This document shows, piece by piece, positions 20,528 through 30,174 of a DNA stretch of 64,000 nt (position 1 is the first letter of the stretch; each line of letters opens with the position of its first letter). The notes beneath the pieces are model-generated. The model was not told the origin of the DNA. It ran no database searches and saw only the letters and a list, made by a program, of their open reading frames with translations. The DNA is taken from the NCBI GenBank assembly GCA_008729055.1, contig SDUX01000008.1, forward strand, positions 4,675,756-4,739,755, written 5' to 3'. The stretch comes from Pyropia haitanensis (lineage: Eukaryota > Rhodophyta > Bangiophyceae > Bangiales > Bangiaceae). Both the position numbers and the translations under genes were made by a program.

Positions 20528-21961
20528 GTGACACCCATAGCAGCAGCGGCAGCGGCGGCAGCCCGTCGCGCGCAGCGCGCCGCGGCAGCTGCTCCACGCG
20601 GCGGCCGGCGCCCCCCCCCCCCAACCTGGCCGCGTCGGCGCCCCCCCCCGCCCCCCCCCCCCCCACCGGCAGCGCGCGGCCGCCCGCCGCGCCCGTCTAC
20701 CGCTTCCACAAGGACGCGGGCGACGACGGGCGGGGGCGCGACGCGGCCGCCCGACGGCGGGTCGGCGTGGCCGGCGGCGGGCGATCCGGTCGCCCGCGCG
20801 CGCCATGGGCGCTGCTGGGCGGCGCCGCGCTCCCGGATGGGCGCCGCACCCGGCCGCCCGTGGCGGCGTGCACACCCCCCACGTTGCGGATGGGGGGGGA
20901 GCGGGGGGGGGGGAGGGGAGGGGCGTATCGGGAGCGCCCGCCGCGGCGGCGGCGGCGGCGGCGGCCGCATCGACGCGGCGGGGGGTGGCGGCGGCGGTGG
21001 CGTGGTTCCGCGCGGGCGGTCCCCCCCCACCGCCGCCATTGGTCGCGTGGCCCCCGCCGTCCACCGTCGGCCGCGTCGCGCACGATGCGCGGCGGCTCGG
21101 CCGCGGCGGGTCCCCGCCGCCCCTCCCCAGTGGCACGCGGATGCGGGAGGCCGACGGCGGCCGTCGGCGCGGCCGTCGCGCCCCGCGCGCGTGCCGTGGC
21201 CACACGCTTGTGGCGGTCGACGCGCCGCGGCGGGCGGCGGGGGGGGGGGGGGGAGTTGGTGGCCCCACCGCGGCCGCCCGCGGATCGACGCGGCCGCCGC
21301 GGCCGCGTCCCGCCCGCCCCCGCACCCGCAACGCGGGCGGCGGGGCGGCTCGCCGCGGCGGCGGCGGCGGGTGCACGCGCGCCATCGCGTCGCGGCGGCC
21401 GCGGCTGCGCCGCGGCCGCGCGGTGGCGGCCGAGCCCCGCCCGGGCCCGTCGTGGCGTTGGCGGCAGCGGCAGCCGACGGGATTTCGGGGGGGGGGGGGG
21501 GAGGAGGGGGGGGCGGCGGCGGTGCCGCCGCCGCCGGTGGTGCCGCCGCCGCCGCCGCACCGCCGCGTCGTCGTGGTCGGCACGGGCAGGCGCACGGCGG
21601 CGGCGGCGGTGGCCGCCGCGGTGCGCGGCGGCCGCGGCCGCCAGCCGCCCGCGTCGGGCGGCGGCGGCGCGCTCGTGCCGCGGCGACCCCGCCGGGTCCC
21701 GCCGCCCCGCCCGTCCCGTCCCCCGCCGGTACCCTCACCGCGCGGGCTGGGCGTCGGGGCGGCCCGCCCGGGGAGCACCGGCGGCGGCGCCCGCGGCACC
21801 GCCCGCCGCGTGGGTGTACGGCGGCAAACCCCTATCGTCGGCGGCGCTCCCCCGCGGCCCCCAACGGTTGCGGCGCGCCCCTGACCCCGCCAGTGGCGGT
21901 GCTCGCCGCGGCGCGCCGCCTCGCCGGCCGGGGCGGGTCGGCGTGGGCGGCGGTGCGGGCG
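20528..21961 (+). other. Low-complexity region, possible truncated coding sequence
   Basis: Very GC-rich DNA with all frames long and open. Near the right end two plus frames together give an ordinary-looking peptide (VYGGKPLSSAALPRGP, then VAVLAAARRLAGRGGSAWAA) if the frame shifts between them, and it stops being recognisable where the inverted-repeat element begins at 21962. This could be a gene broken by the insertion or a chance frame. No family is recognised; G and C runs at 20500-20520, 20610-20665 and 21480-21500 make the frame unreliable. Confidence 0.25.
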
Positions 21962-24180
21962 GCGCAGTGCACATTGCACCAGGATCCACCTCACAGCCTC
22001 TTCAAGCCGGAAGGCGTTGAAGCAGCCTTGAATTTCCTTGAAGAGGTACCTCTTCAAAGCGCCGCGCGCACCGCGACACGGCCAAGTTAAGGTCCGATCT
22101 TCACACTTAGTGGCGTAACCAATACAAAGAAGTACGATGCTAAGGTCGAGCTAGGCGTGCGTTAAGGAGGGCCCCAGTACATTCCAACTCTTCTTAACTC
22201 TCCATGTCAGTCCCCATCGGCGCGAGAACCTCTGCCCGATTGCGGCCGACAAGAGGTCCCAACCCCCGGGTTGGAGGCGTCTGACGGAACCGAGCAAGGC
22301 GACACGGCCCCGGCCACAACCCTGGCCTGTCCCACGTGCTTCGGTCATCGCCAAGAGAGCGAGCGACACGATGTCCGTCACACGCGCACGGCCTATTCAC
22401 CAGTGTCCTGTATGCCCCCCCCGCACTTCTCATCCCGTTCATTCCGGTGGCAAACGACCGCTTTCCGTTTTTGGGAAGCCACCCTCACCGCTGACGCCCT
22501 CCACTTCCCCGCGCATCGGGCGGAGTGAAAGATTGGGGGGGGGAGGGGGTTTGGCGAGAGAAAGGGGCGCCGCAGGCAGGCATGGGGACCGGGAAGTTTG
22601 GCGGGGGGTGGGTGCGGGAAGAGGAGGACGCGCCAGGGGAGGAGGTGAGCGATGAGGGGCGTCCGTGACGGCCAGGAGGGGGTGTCTGGGAATGGAGAAG
22701 GAGGCGTGGCCGGAAGGCATCGGGACGACGAGGGGGGGGGGGGGGGGGGGGTTAAAGCGGAAAATTCGCGGTCGCGCCAGGGAAGGAGGTGCGCCATGGG
22801 TAGGCGTTGGCGTTGGCAAGTGCGTGGCAGCTGAAGCAGTTGCCTACAATTTACGGAGCAGATGCTCAGGTCCCCGTGAGGAGAAGGCTGGGGGGGGGGG
22901 GGGAGGGCAGCAGCGGCAGCGGTGGCGGTCGCGGTGGGGGCGCCAGCGATGGCCCCGACAGCCGCGGCGGTGGGACGGTGGCGGCGGCGCCAGCGACGGC
23001 TCCGACGGCCGAGGCGGTGGAGTCGGATGCGGCGGCGCCACCGACGGCCCCGACGGCCGCGGTGGCAGCGGTGGCGGTCGCGGTGGGGGCGCCAGCGACG
23101 GCCCCGGCGGCCGCGGCGGTGGGACGGTGGCGGTGGCGCCACCGACGGCCACGACGGCCGCGGCGGTGGAGACGGTGGCAGCGGCAGCGGTGCCGGTCGC
23201 GGTGGTAGCGCCACCGACGGCCCCGACGGCCGCGGCGGTGGAGGTGGTTGCGGCGGCGCCACCGACGGCCCCGACCGCCGCGGCAGTGGATGCGGTGGCA
23301 GCGGCAGCCATGGCGGTCGCGGTGGTGGCGCCAGCGACGGCCCGGACGGCCGCGGTTGCGGCTGCGGATGCTGCGGACCCAGGGACTGCCGCTGGGGTGC
23401 GGTGCCGCGACCACCGCCGCCCAGCAAAACAACCTACCCCCCCCCCCCCCCCCGCCCTCCTGGCAGCCTCGGCACAGTCGTTCGGCGCCGACCACGGCGC
23501 CCCGCGGGGTTGCTGCTGACGCTCCTCGGCACGCTGGTGCCGGTTCAGGTGACTCCGCCGACCGAGCCAGCAGTGCATGCCGTAGCCAGACTGCTGCGGC
23601 ATCAATGAACCCATCCAGCGTCGGGGAAGGAGCATCAGAGACTGCACGGTCGCGTACTTCGCTGTCCATTTGATGGAAGCAGTCCACAGAGACTCATCAA
23701 ACAAGCGAGATACAGGGTGTATCACTCGAGATCAACTCCGTTGAGCTTCGCAAGTGCCCAGAATCAAGGGCATAAACCCGGACTGCTTCGGCACACGAGC
23801 GGTCGAAAACCGTGCCGAGTGACGTACTTGGGTTAAGAGAGGCGCGATCACGACCTCTTCAAGCGGAGAGCAGGACGCGACCCCCTTAATCGATCGGTTG
23901 AATTTTGCTTGAATTTCCTTGATAAAACGCCAAACTCTTCTCGGTGCAGGCTCTTTCTCACGTCTCTGTATAGCTCTGTCTCTGGCGCACCTTGTGGTAC
24001 CTCGCACGTCCTCGTTCACGTCCGCAAAGACGTTCATATCAAGGTTTATCAAGATCACTTCAAGGAATCGTGCCCTACGGTGCTTTCAGGAGGGGGTCTT
24101 CAAGCCTCCGGGCCCGATTTCCGCCCGGATCAGGCCTTGAAGAGGCTTTGAGGTGGATCCAGGTCCAAGCTGCACTGCGC
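21962..24180. mobile_element. Non-autonomous TIR element (about 2.2 kb)
   Basis: The left end GCGCAGTGCA (21962-21971) is repeated inverted as TGCACTGCGC (24171-24180). About 48 bp at each end align with roughly 80-85% identity, including GGATCCACCTCA and GCCTCTTCAAG in both. Inside the ends are many copies of TTGAAG/CTTCAA and a longer shared piece, TTGAATTTCCTTGA, at about 22029 and 23911, which look like subterminal transposase-binding motifs. The core holds a GC-rich minisatellite and no transposase-like frame. I could not find a clear target-site duplication, so boundaries may be off by some bases and the superfamily is not assigned. Confidence 0.6.
22925..23385. repeat. GC-rich minisatellite inside the TIR element
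   Basis: About eight variant copies of a core reading GCGACGGCCCCGACGGCCGC then GGCGGTGG recur with spacing of roughly 45-70 bp, separated by GGCGGTCGCGGTGG-type linkers. The array stays open in several frames (giving Ala/Pro/Thr/Val-rich peptides) only because it lacks AT-rich triplets. Confidence 0.7.
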
Positions 24181-24706
24181 GGGGTGGCGGGCGCAGACGC
24201 CCGCCGACGCCCTCCTCCACTCACGATGTACATTTACACCAGTTTTCGCGCCACGCATCGTCCGTTCGTGGCAAGTACGGCACCGCCATTCGTTTCGGAC
24301 AAAACCGCGCTGGCTCGTGTGTGTTTGCACGGTCGCGCTACCCATCCAACTTTCCCAAATTTGGTGGCACTTTTTTCGAGCCGGTCGCGCCGTGCCGGCG
24401 GGACCGCCGCCATCCACGGCGCCGCCGCGGTGGCGTCGACCCGTGTGCTGCCGACCCGTCGCCGCACCGACGGCGCCGCGCCCTCGCGCGCGTTGCCCTC
24501 TGCTTGTCCCCCCCCCCCGTGGCGCGCGCGTCCGCCCTCTCCGCGCCACCGCCGTCCACCCATTGGACGCGGTGCGGTCCCTCTCGCCGCGCCGCGCAGG
24601 TGCGGTGCGCTCGTCACTGGGGCGGCTGGCTCCCCCTCCCCCCCCCCCCGCCGGGCCCCCCCGGGGCGTGTGCCCCCCCCCCCCCACCCCGCCGTCCCCT
24701 GCCGCC
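24181..24706. promoter_or_regulatory. Upstream region of RRP40
   Basis: This 526-bp segment joins the TIR element to the RRP40 start codon. Its first 200 bp are less GC-rich; the last 90 bp are C-run rich (24640-24700), a pyrimidine leader like those of neighbouring genes. No TATA box is seen. The promoter of RRP40 therefore lies within or next to the transposable element. Confidence 0.45.
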
Positions 24707-24895
24707 ATGGCCACCCTCCGCGTCACGGCGGGCACCATCGTCCTCCCCGGCGATATCGTGGCGGACCTGCCGCCGCCACCGCCGCCGCCGGCCGCCCCTG
24801 CCGCCGCCGGCGCGCCGCCCGTGCCGCGGCGGCCGATCGTGCGGGTCGGCCCGGGCCTCGCGGCGGCGTCCCCCCCAGTCCCCCTCGCCGCGGCT

Positions 24896-24954
<59 letters not shown>

Positions 24955-25635
24955 GGCGGCGCCCCCCCCCCCCCCCATCGTCGCGACCATGGCCGGCACG
25001 CTGGTGGCGGCCCCCCCCCCCGGCAGCGCCTGCACCTCGCCGCCCGCACCCGCCGCTACACCCCCGCCGCCGGCGACGTGGTCCTCGGCACCGTCCTCGA
25101 CCGCAACGCCGACTTTTACCGCGTCGCCGTCGGCGCCGCCGAGCCGGCGCGCCTCCCCGGCCTCGCGTTTGCGGGGGCGACCAAGCGCAACAAGCCGGCG
25201 CTCGCGGCGGGGGCGCTGGTCTTTGCGCGCGTCGCCGCCGCGACGCGCGCGGCCGAGGCGGAGCTGACGTGCGTGGAGGTGGGCGAGGCGGTCAGCTGGC
25301 TGTCGGGGGAGGCCACGTACGGGGAGCTCACCGGCGGGAATGTGGTGCGCGTCGGCCTCGACGCGGCGCGGCGGCTGATGGCGGGGGGGGCGGCCGCGGC
25401 CGCGCCGGCGGGGGGGAAGAGGGGGGCCGCCGGCGGGCTGGGCGTCCTCGCCGCGCTTGGCGAGGCGATGGCGTTTGAGGTGGTGGTCGGCCTCAACGGG
25501 CGGGTGTGGGTCAAGGCGGACCAGGCGCCGTATACGGTGCTCATCTGCAACGCGATTACGCGGGTGGCGGATATGGAGGTGGCGGCGGGGGTGGCGGCGG
25601 TGCGCAAGCTGATGGCCCAGGTGGGGCGGGGGTGA
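24707..25635 (+). CDS. RRP40: Exosome complex RNA-binding subunit RRP40 (EXOSC3)
   Basis: ATG at 24707 (GCCGCCATGG, strong start context) to TGA at 25633-25635, about 309 residues. RRP40 is one of the S1/KH cap proteins of the RNA exosome, which degrades and trims RNA in nucleus and cytoplasm. The N-terminal part has IVLPGDIV, RPIVRVGPGL and VATMAGTLV; the S1 domain has RRYTPAAGDVVLGTVLDR, YRVAVG and AFAGATKRNKPALAAG (the ATKRN(R/K)P block is a family hallmark); the KH region has EVVVGLNGRVWVKAD. The frame changes from 2 to 1 at C11 (25011-25021), exactly between the N-terminal and S1 parts, so one or two bases are probably miscalled there. A (GAC/GGC)n stretch inserts a Gly/Asp-rich loop at about residues 65-85, which is not usual in RRP40. 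Confidence 0.92.
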
Positions 25636-26823
25636 AGGTGGGTGGGCGGATAGGGGTGGGGGGGGGGGGGGGGGGGGGGGGCAGCCGCCGCGCAGGCAAG
25701 GCGGGCAGGAGCAGCGATGGTGGCGCGGGGGTGCCGCTGCGGTGCGAATTGGGAGGGGGGGGTCGGCAGCCAGGCGCCCGGCGCACCGCAGGGGCTCCCG
25801 CAGTGGGCAGCGGGCCGGCCTGGCTGGGCGGCCTGCTTCGCGCCCACGCGCACGGCGGGAGGGCTGCGCGGCACGTCACGCTTTGCCAGCGGTGGGCGCC
25901 CGCGTGGCCACCCGCCGCGGCTCGCGCGCATTGGGGGGGCGGCTGGCCACGCGCTTGCACGGCGAGGGGGCGGGTACGTGGGTGGCCTTCCCGCCGCCCT
26001 GTCCCCCCCCCCCCCCCCCCCCCCCGCGAGCGGTGAAGGTGTCGCGCTGGCCTATGCCGCCCCGCACGGAGGACACCACGGCGGGTTGGCGCGCCGCGAC
26101 GGCGGTGACGGCGGCGGGCGGCAGCGACAGCGGCGCTGGCGGCAGTGGCCGCGGCGGCCGCCGTCGCGGCGGCCGCGGCGGCGCTGGCCGCGGCGGCCGC
26201 GGCGGCGGGCGGCCGCGGCGACGGCCCGGTCGCGGGGCGCGCGCGCGCCGAGCGGCGCGGCGATTGGGGCGAGTCCGCCCCGCCGTCGGCGGCGGCCGCC
26301 GCCACCCGGGCGACGACCGTGCCGTGGCCAACGTGCTGGCCGCGGGCAGGGGCGGTCCGACAGGCTGGCAGGGCGGGCTACCCCCCCCCCCCCCCCTCGC
26401 CCCTTTCCCCTCTTTCCCGTTCCTCTCCCCCGCGCGGGCTGGGGTGGCCCAGCGGCCACGTACCCGCGGCGGCGGCGAGCGCCGCGCCGCGTGCACCCGC
26501 CTGTTTTTTTTTTCTTGTTTTTTTTTGTGCCGTGGTCTTTTGTCGTCGTCCTTGCTGCTCCCGCCGGCCTTGGGCGGCCGCCCGGGTGCCTGACGGGGAA
26601 ACGGCGGCGCCGCGGCGGCAGTTTCGCCCGCGGGCGTCGGTGCCACCCCTCACCCGCCACCCCCCTTCGCACTGGGGGGGGGGTGTGGCGCGCGGCAGCT
26701 GCCGCGGCGGCGGCGGCGTGCGCCCGTGACCTACCGGCGTGGCGGCGGCCAGCCCCCAGTCCCGCCATTCCCCCTTTCCCCCTTGACCCCCCCCCCCCCC
26801 CCCTCCCCCGCCCCTCCCGCGGC
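25636..26823. other. Convergent intergenic region, homopolymer-rich
   Basis: A G24 run begins at about 25658, soon after the RRP40 stop. Other C runs lie at 26005-26025, 26380-26395 and 26790-26805, and T runs at 26505-26525. Frames are open on both strands without any domain. No gene is supported. Confidence 0.45.
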
Positions 26824-27549
26824 TCACAGCACCCCCGGCAGCACGTTTGGCACCGCCGACGCGACAAACGCGCGGCCGCCCACGCCCGTCACGCCCGCCA
26901 CCCGGAACAGCCCGTTGCGCAGCGCGCAGCCCACCCCCCCCCCTGCGTCTCGAGCCACCCCACCGCCCGGGACGCGCGCATCACCGCCGCGGTCGGCGGC
27001 TTGCGGCGGGCCTCGACGGCGGCGAGCGCGGCGGCAAGGTCCGCGTGGCGGCCGCCAATCGCGGCGACCGCCGCCGCGACCGCCGCGGCGTCCTGGATGG
27101 CCTGGTTGGCGCCCGCGCCGAGGAAGGGCGGCAGCGCGTGCGCGGCGTCGCCGACGAGCGTCACCCCCCCCGCGGACCAGCGGCGGAGTACCGGGTGGTA
27201 GTAGGTGGCCGTGTCGATGAAGCGGGTGCACTCGTCGGCCAGCGATAGGACCGTGGCGGGCATGCCCGCCGCCGCCGCCCGTGACCGCAAGTCCCGGCCA
27301 ACGCCGTCGCCCGTGGCGGTCGCGTAGGCCACGTTCTCCCCGCCGGGGCCGGTTACGCCGGGCGAGGCAAAGGAGAGGACGAGCAGCCGCTGCCCGCCGC
27401 CGGCACCGTACTGCAGCGCGTAGCCGCCGTCGCCAAACCACTGGCGGAGGACGCCGCCGCCGCCGGAAGCGGCCGCCGCGGCGCTGCCGGGGGGGGCGGG
27501 GGGGGCCACCCCAAACTGGCACCGGATGCCCGAGTAGATGGCCGTCCGG

Positions 27550-27594
<45 letters not shown>

Positions 27595-28211
27595 ACGCCG
27601 CCGCCGGTCGCGGCCATAACCGCCCGCCGCACCGCCGAGTTGACCCCGTCCGCGCCGACCACCAGGTCGTACTCGCCCCCCCCATCGATCCCCCCCCCCC
27701 CTCGGTGAGCAGACGGTACGGCCCCCCCCCCCCCAACCCCCCCCCCCCACCGCCTCCACCCCCCCACCTTGACGCCCCGCACGAACCGCACCCGCCCATC
27801 CGCCGCCACCGCCTCTGCCAGCCGCCGCTGCAGCGCATCCCGCATGACGGTGACGGCGTGGACCCCCCCGTCGGCCGGGTCCACCAGCGTCGCCGCCGCC
27901 GCCGGCACCCGCCGCACCGTCGCCGGCACGTCCACATCCAGCAGCACCCCCCCGCCCTCCCGCGACCCGTCCGCGACGCGCGCGACGACGCGCGCCAGCG
28001 GGTTGCCCGCACCGCGGACGTCCACGCCGAGCGCGGCGAGCACCGCCGCGCCGGCGGTCAGGTTGAGCGCGCCGCCCAGGGCCGTGTCCAAGCCGCCCCG
28101 CGCGTCGACCAGCGTCACCGCCGTGGCGCCCGTGGCGGGCGTGCGCACCAGCGCGAGCGCCGTCGCGAGGCCACCAATGCCGGCGCCGACAATCGCGACG
28201 CGCCGCGGCTT

Positions 28212-28256
<45 letters not shown>

Positions 28257-28498
28257 CGGGGGGGGTGCGCCGGCGACCGCCACCCCCCCGCGCCGCCAAC
28301 GGCGGGCGGCGGCGGCGGGGACGGCGGCGGCGGGGGGAAGCCCCGGCGGCACGGTCGTGCCGGCCGCCGCGGCGGCACCGCCGGCGGGGCGGCGGGTGAC
28401 GGTGGCGGCGGCGGCGGGCGCCCAGGCGCAGCGGCGGAGGCTGGCTCCGGGGTGGGGGGGGGCGTTGCCGCCCACGCGACCGCCGCGACGGCCGCCAT
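26824..28498 (-). CDS. FAD-dependent class A monooxygenase
   Basis: The C-terminus is ...VASAVPNVLPGVL with the stop at 26824-26826. The proposed start is cat at 28496-28498, giving MAAVAAVAWAAT, possibly a targeting peptide, about 558 residues. Two frame changes are needed: G9 at 28454-28462 just after the start and C10 at 26934-26943 near the end; without the latter the protein ends 22 codons early in an unrelated tail. Diagnostic motifs: RVAIVGAGIGGLATALAL (dinucleotide-binding), YDLVVGADGVNSAVRR (DG motif) and VTLVGDAAHALPPFLGAGAN then QAIQDA (GD motif binding FAD ribityl). These define the PHBH-like flavin monooxygenases, which hydroxylate or epoxidise aromatic or isoprenoid substrates using NAD(P)H and O2; zeaxanthin epoxidase, UbiH and urate hydroxylase are relatives. 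The substrate cannot be assigned. A polyglycine loop (27540-27600) interrupts the substrate domain. Confidence 0.8.
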
Positions 28499-30174
28499 GG
28501 CGAGGCGGTGGGGGAGGGCGGGGGGGGGGGGGGGGGAGGGCGTCGGGTTTGCAGCCGTAGGGGTGGGGGGGTGGGGGGGGAACGCAGGTCACCGAGCGGC
28601 AGTGGCAACGGTAGGAGGAGGTCCGGTGTGGGGTCGGGATGGGGGGGGCGGGGGGGGGGGGGGGGGGAACGCAGGTCACCGAGCGGCAGTGACAAAGGTA
28701 GGGGGAGGTCCGGTGTGGGGTCGGGAAGGGGGGGGGGGGCAGAAGCGAGCCGCCGTCCATGCGCGGGAGGGCGGACCCGGCGACGGCCCGCTGCCACGCC
28801 GCCGTGGCCACCGCCCAGATCCAGACGTGGACGGCCCGCGGGCGGCGGCGGCCGCGGCGGCCGCCGCGGCTCGTCCCACGACCGGCACCCCCCCCCCCCG
28901 CGGCGCGGCACGCCGCACGCCGCCGCGGCGGGCCGCCGCCGCCGCCCGCCGCGGCGCACGCCGCGACCCGCGCCGCGGCCGGCGGGCCGCGGCGGGGTTT
29001 GCGCGCACAGCGCGGGCGACGCCGGTCGGGCCGCCCCGTGGGGAGAGCCCGCCCCGCCGCGCCCGCGCGGTCGCGGCGGCCGCCCGCCGGTGGACGGCCG
29101 CTGCGCGACAGCCTGTTCCGAGAGCGCCGCCAGCGCGCGTGCCCGTGGCGGGCAGGTGGATGGTGGGCGTTTGGGCGGCGCGGGCGTGCGGCAACGGCGG
29201 GCTGGGGCTGCTCGGGGTGGTCATGGTGCCACCGACGGCGGCGGCGCGACGGCCATGGTCTTGGCCACCCCCACCGCGGCGTGGACGCGCCGTCCCTGCT
29301 CATGACGGCACACTGGCAGAGGCTTGGCACGGCATGCCGCGCAGCGGGGAACCCCCACCTGTCTTGGTTGGCCATGGAAAAGCAGGCCACGATGGTACGG
29401 GTAGGCTGGTTCAATCAAAGGCGGCCTGGTGAGAAGCGCTTGGACGCGGGTGGCTCCATGGACGGAACCGGTCATAGCGGTCAGCCGGCAGGGCATCTAC
29501 GCCGGGTGGGACGTCCGCAGAGTGATGCTCGGTGGCGGGGCCAGCCTGTGGGTCCGTACAGACGCTTGCGCGCCCACGGAGGCTACCCTCCAGGTTTCAC
29601 ACGCAGGCAGCCAGCGTTGGTCTCCCAGCCCTTCATCTCCCACACCCAGCTCGTTTTCTCTCCCTCTTGTTCGTTTGTGATCCTGGCGAGCACCGTGTGG
29701 GAGGGCGCACCGTCCACCCGAGGACGGTCCCGCCGCTGCCGCCCGCGTAGGGCCACGCCAGCGAGGGGCCCGCCCCGCCCGCCGACGGCGCCCGCCCGCC
29801 GACCCCGCGAGTGAATCCCGGCACGACTGGCGGTGATTTCTCGACACGTGGCAATTACGTGCTTCAATCCGCCCCGTAGACGCCCCTCCCTCGACCGAGG
29901 CGGCTACGACGTGCCGAGCTCTTCGACGGATCCCGCCGGCGGCCCCGCGCGTGGGTGTCTGCGGTCCGCGGGTGACCGCGCCGGCCGCGCCTCACCGGCG
30001 CCGTCCCCTCCCCCCACCCCCCCCTTCCGCCTGCCCCAGCCGCCTTCCCCCCCCCCCCCACCCCCCACCCCCCCCCCCATCCCCAGTCTTACCCCCCCCC
30101 CAGCTCTTTCCCCCCCCCCAACACACACTGGCCGGTGGGGCCGCCCCCCGCCGGCGTCATCCGCCCGACCCGCC
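28499..30174. promoter_or_regulatory. Divergent upstream region of the monooxygenase and ACCase genes
   Basis: About 1.7 kb. G-rich DNA with an 87-bp duplication lies next to the monooxygenase start, then very GC-rich DNA (28790-29150), then a more balanced segment (29300-29900). From 30000 to 30120 the plus strand is almost all C runs, forming the ACCase leader. No TATA box or gene is supported. Confidence 0.45.
28581..28739. repeat. Two-copy 87-bp direct repeat
   Basis: AACGCAGGTCACCGAGCGGC starts at 28581 and again at 28668. The copies continue through GGTCCGGTGTGGGGTCGGGA with a few changes and end in G runs that differ in length. It lies just upstream of the monooxygenase start. Confidence 0.85.

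Noticed and set aside
20243..22057. Long minus frame beginning inside the TIR element
   Set aside because: Its first residues are simply the inverted repeat end, and the rest is Arg/Pro/Gly-rich shadow sequence.
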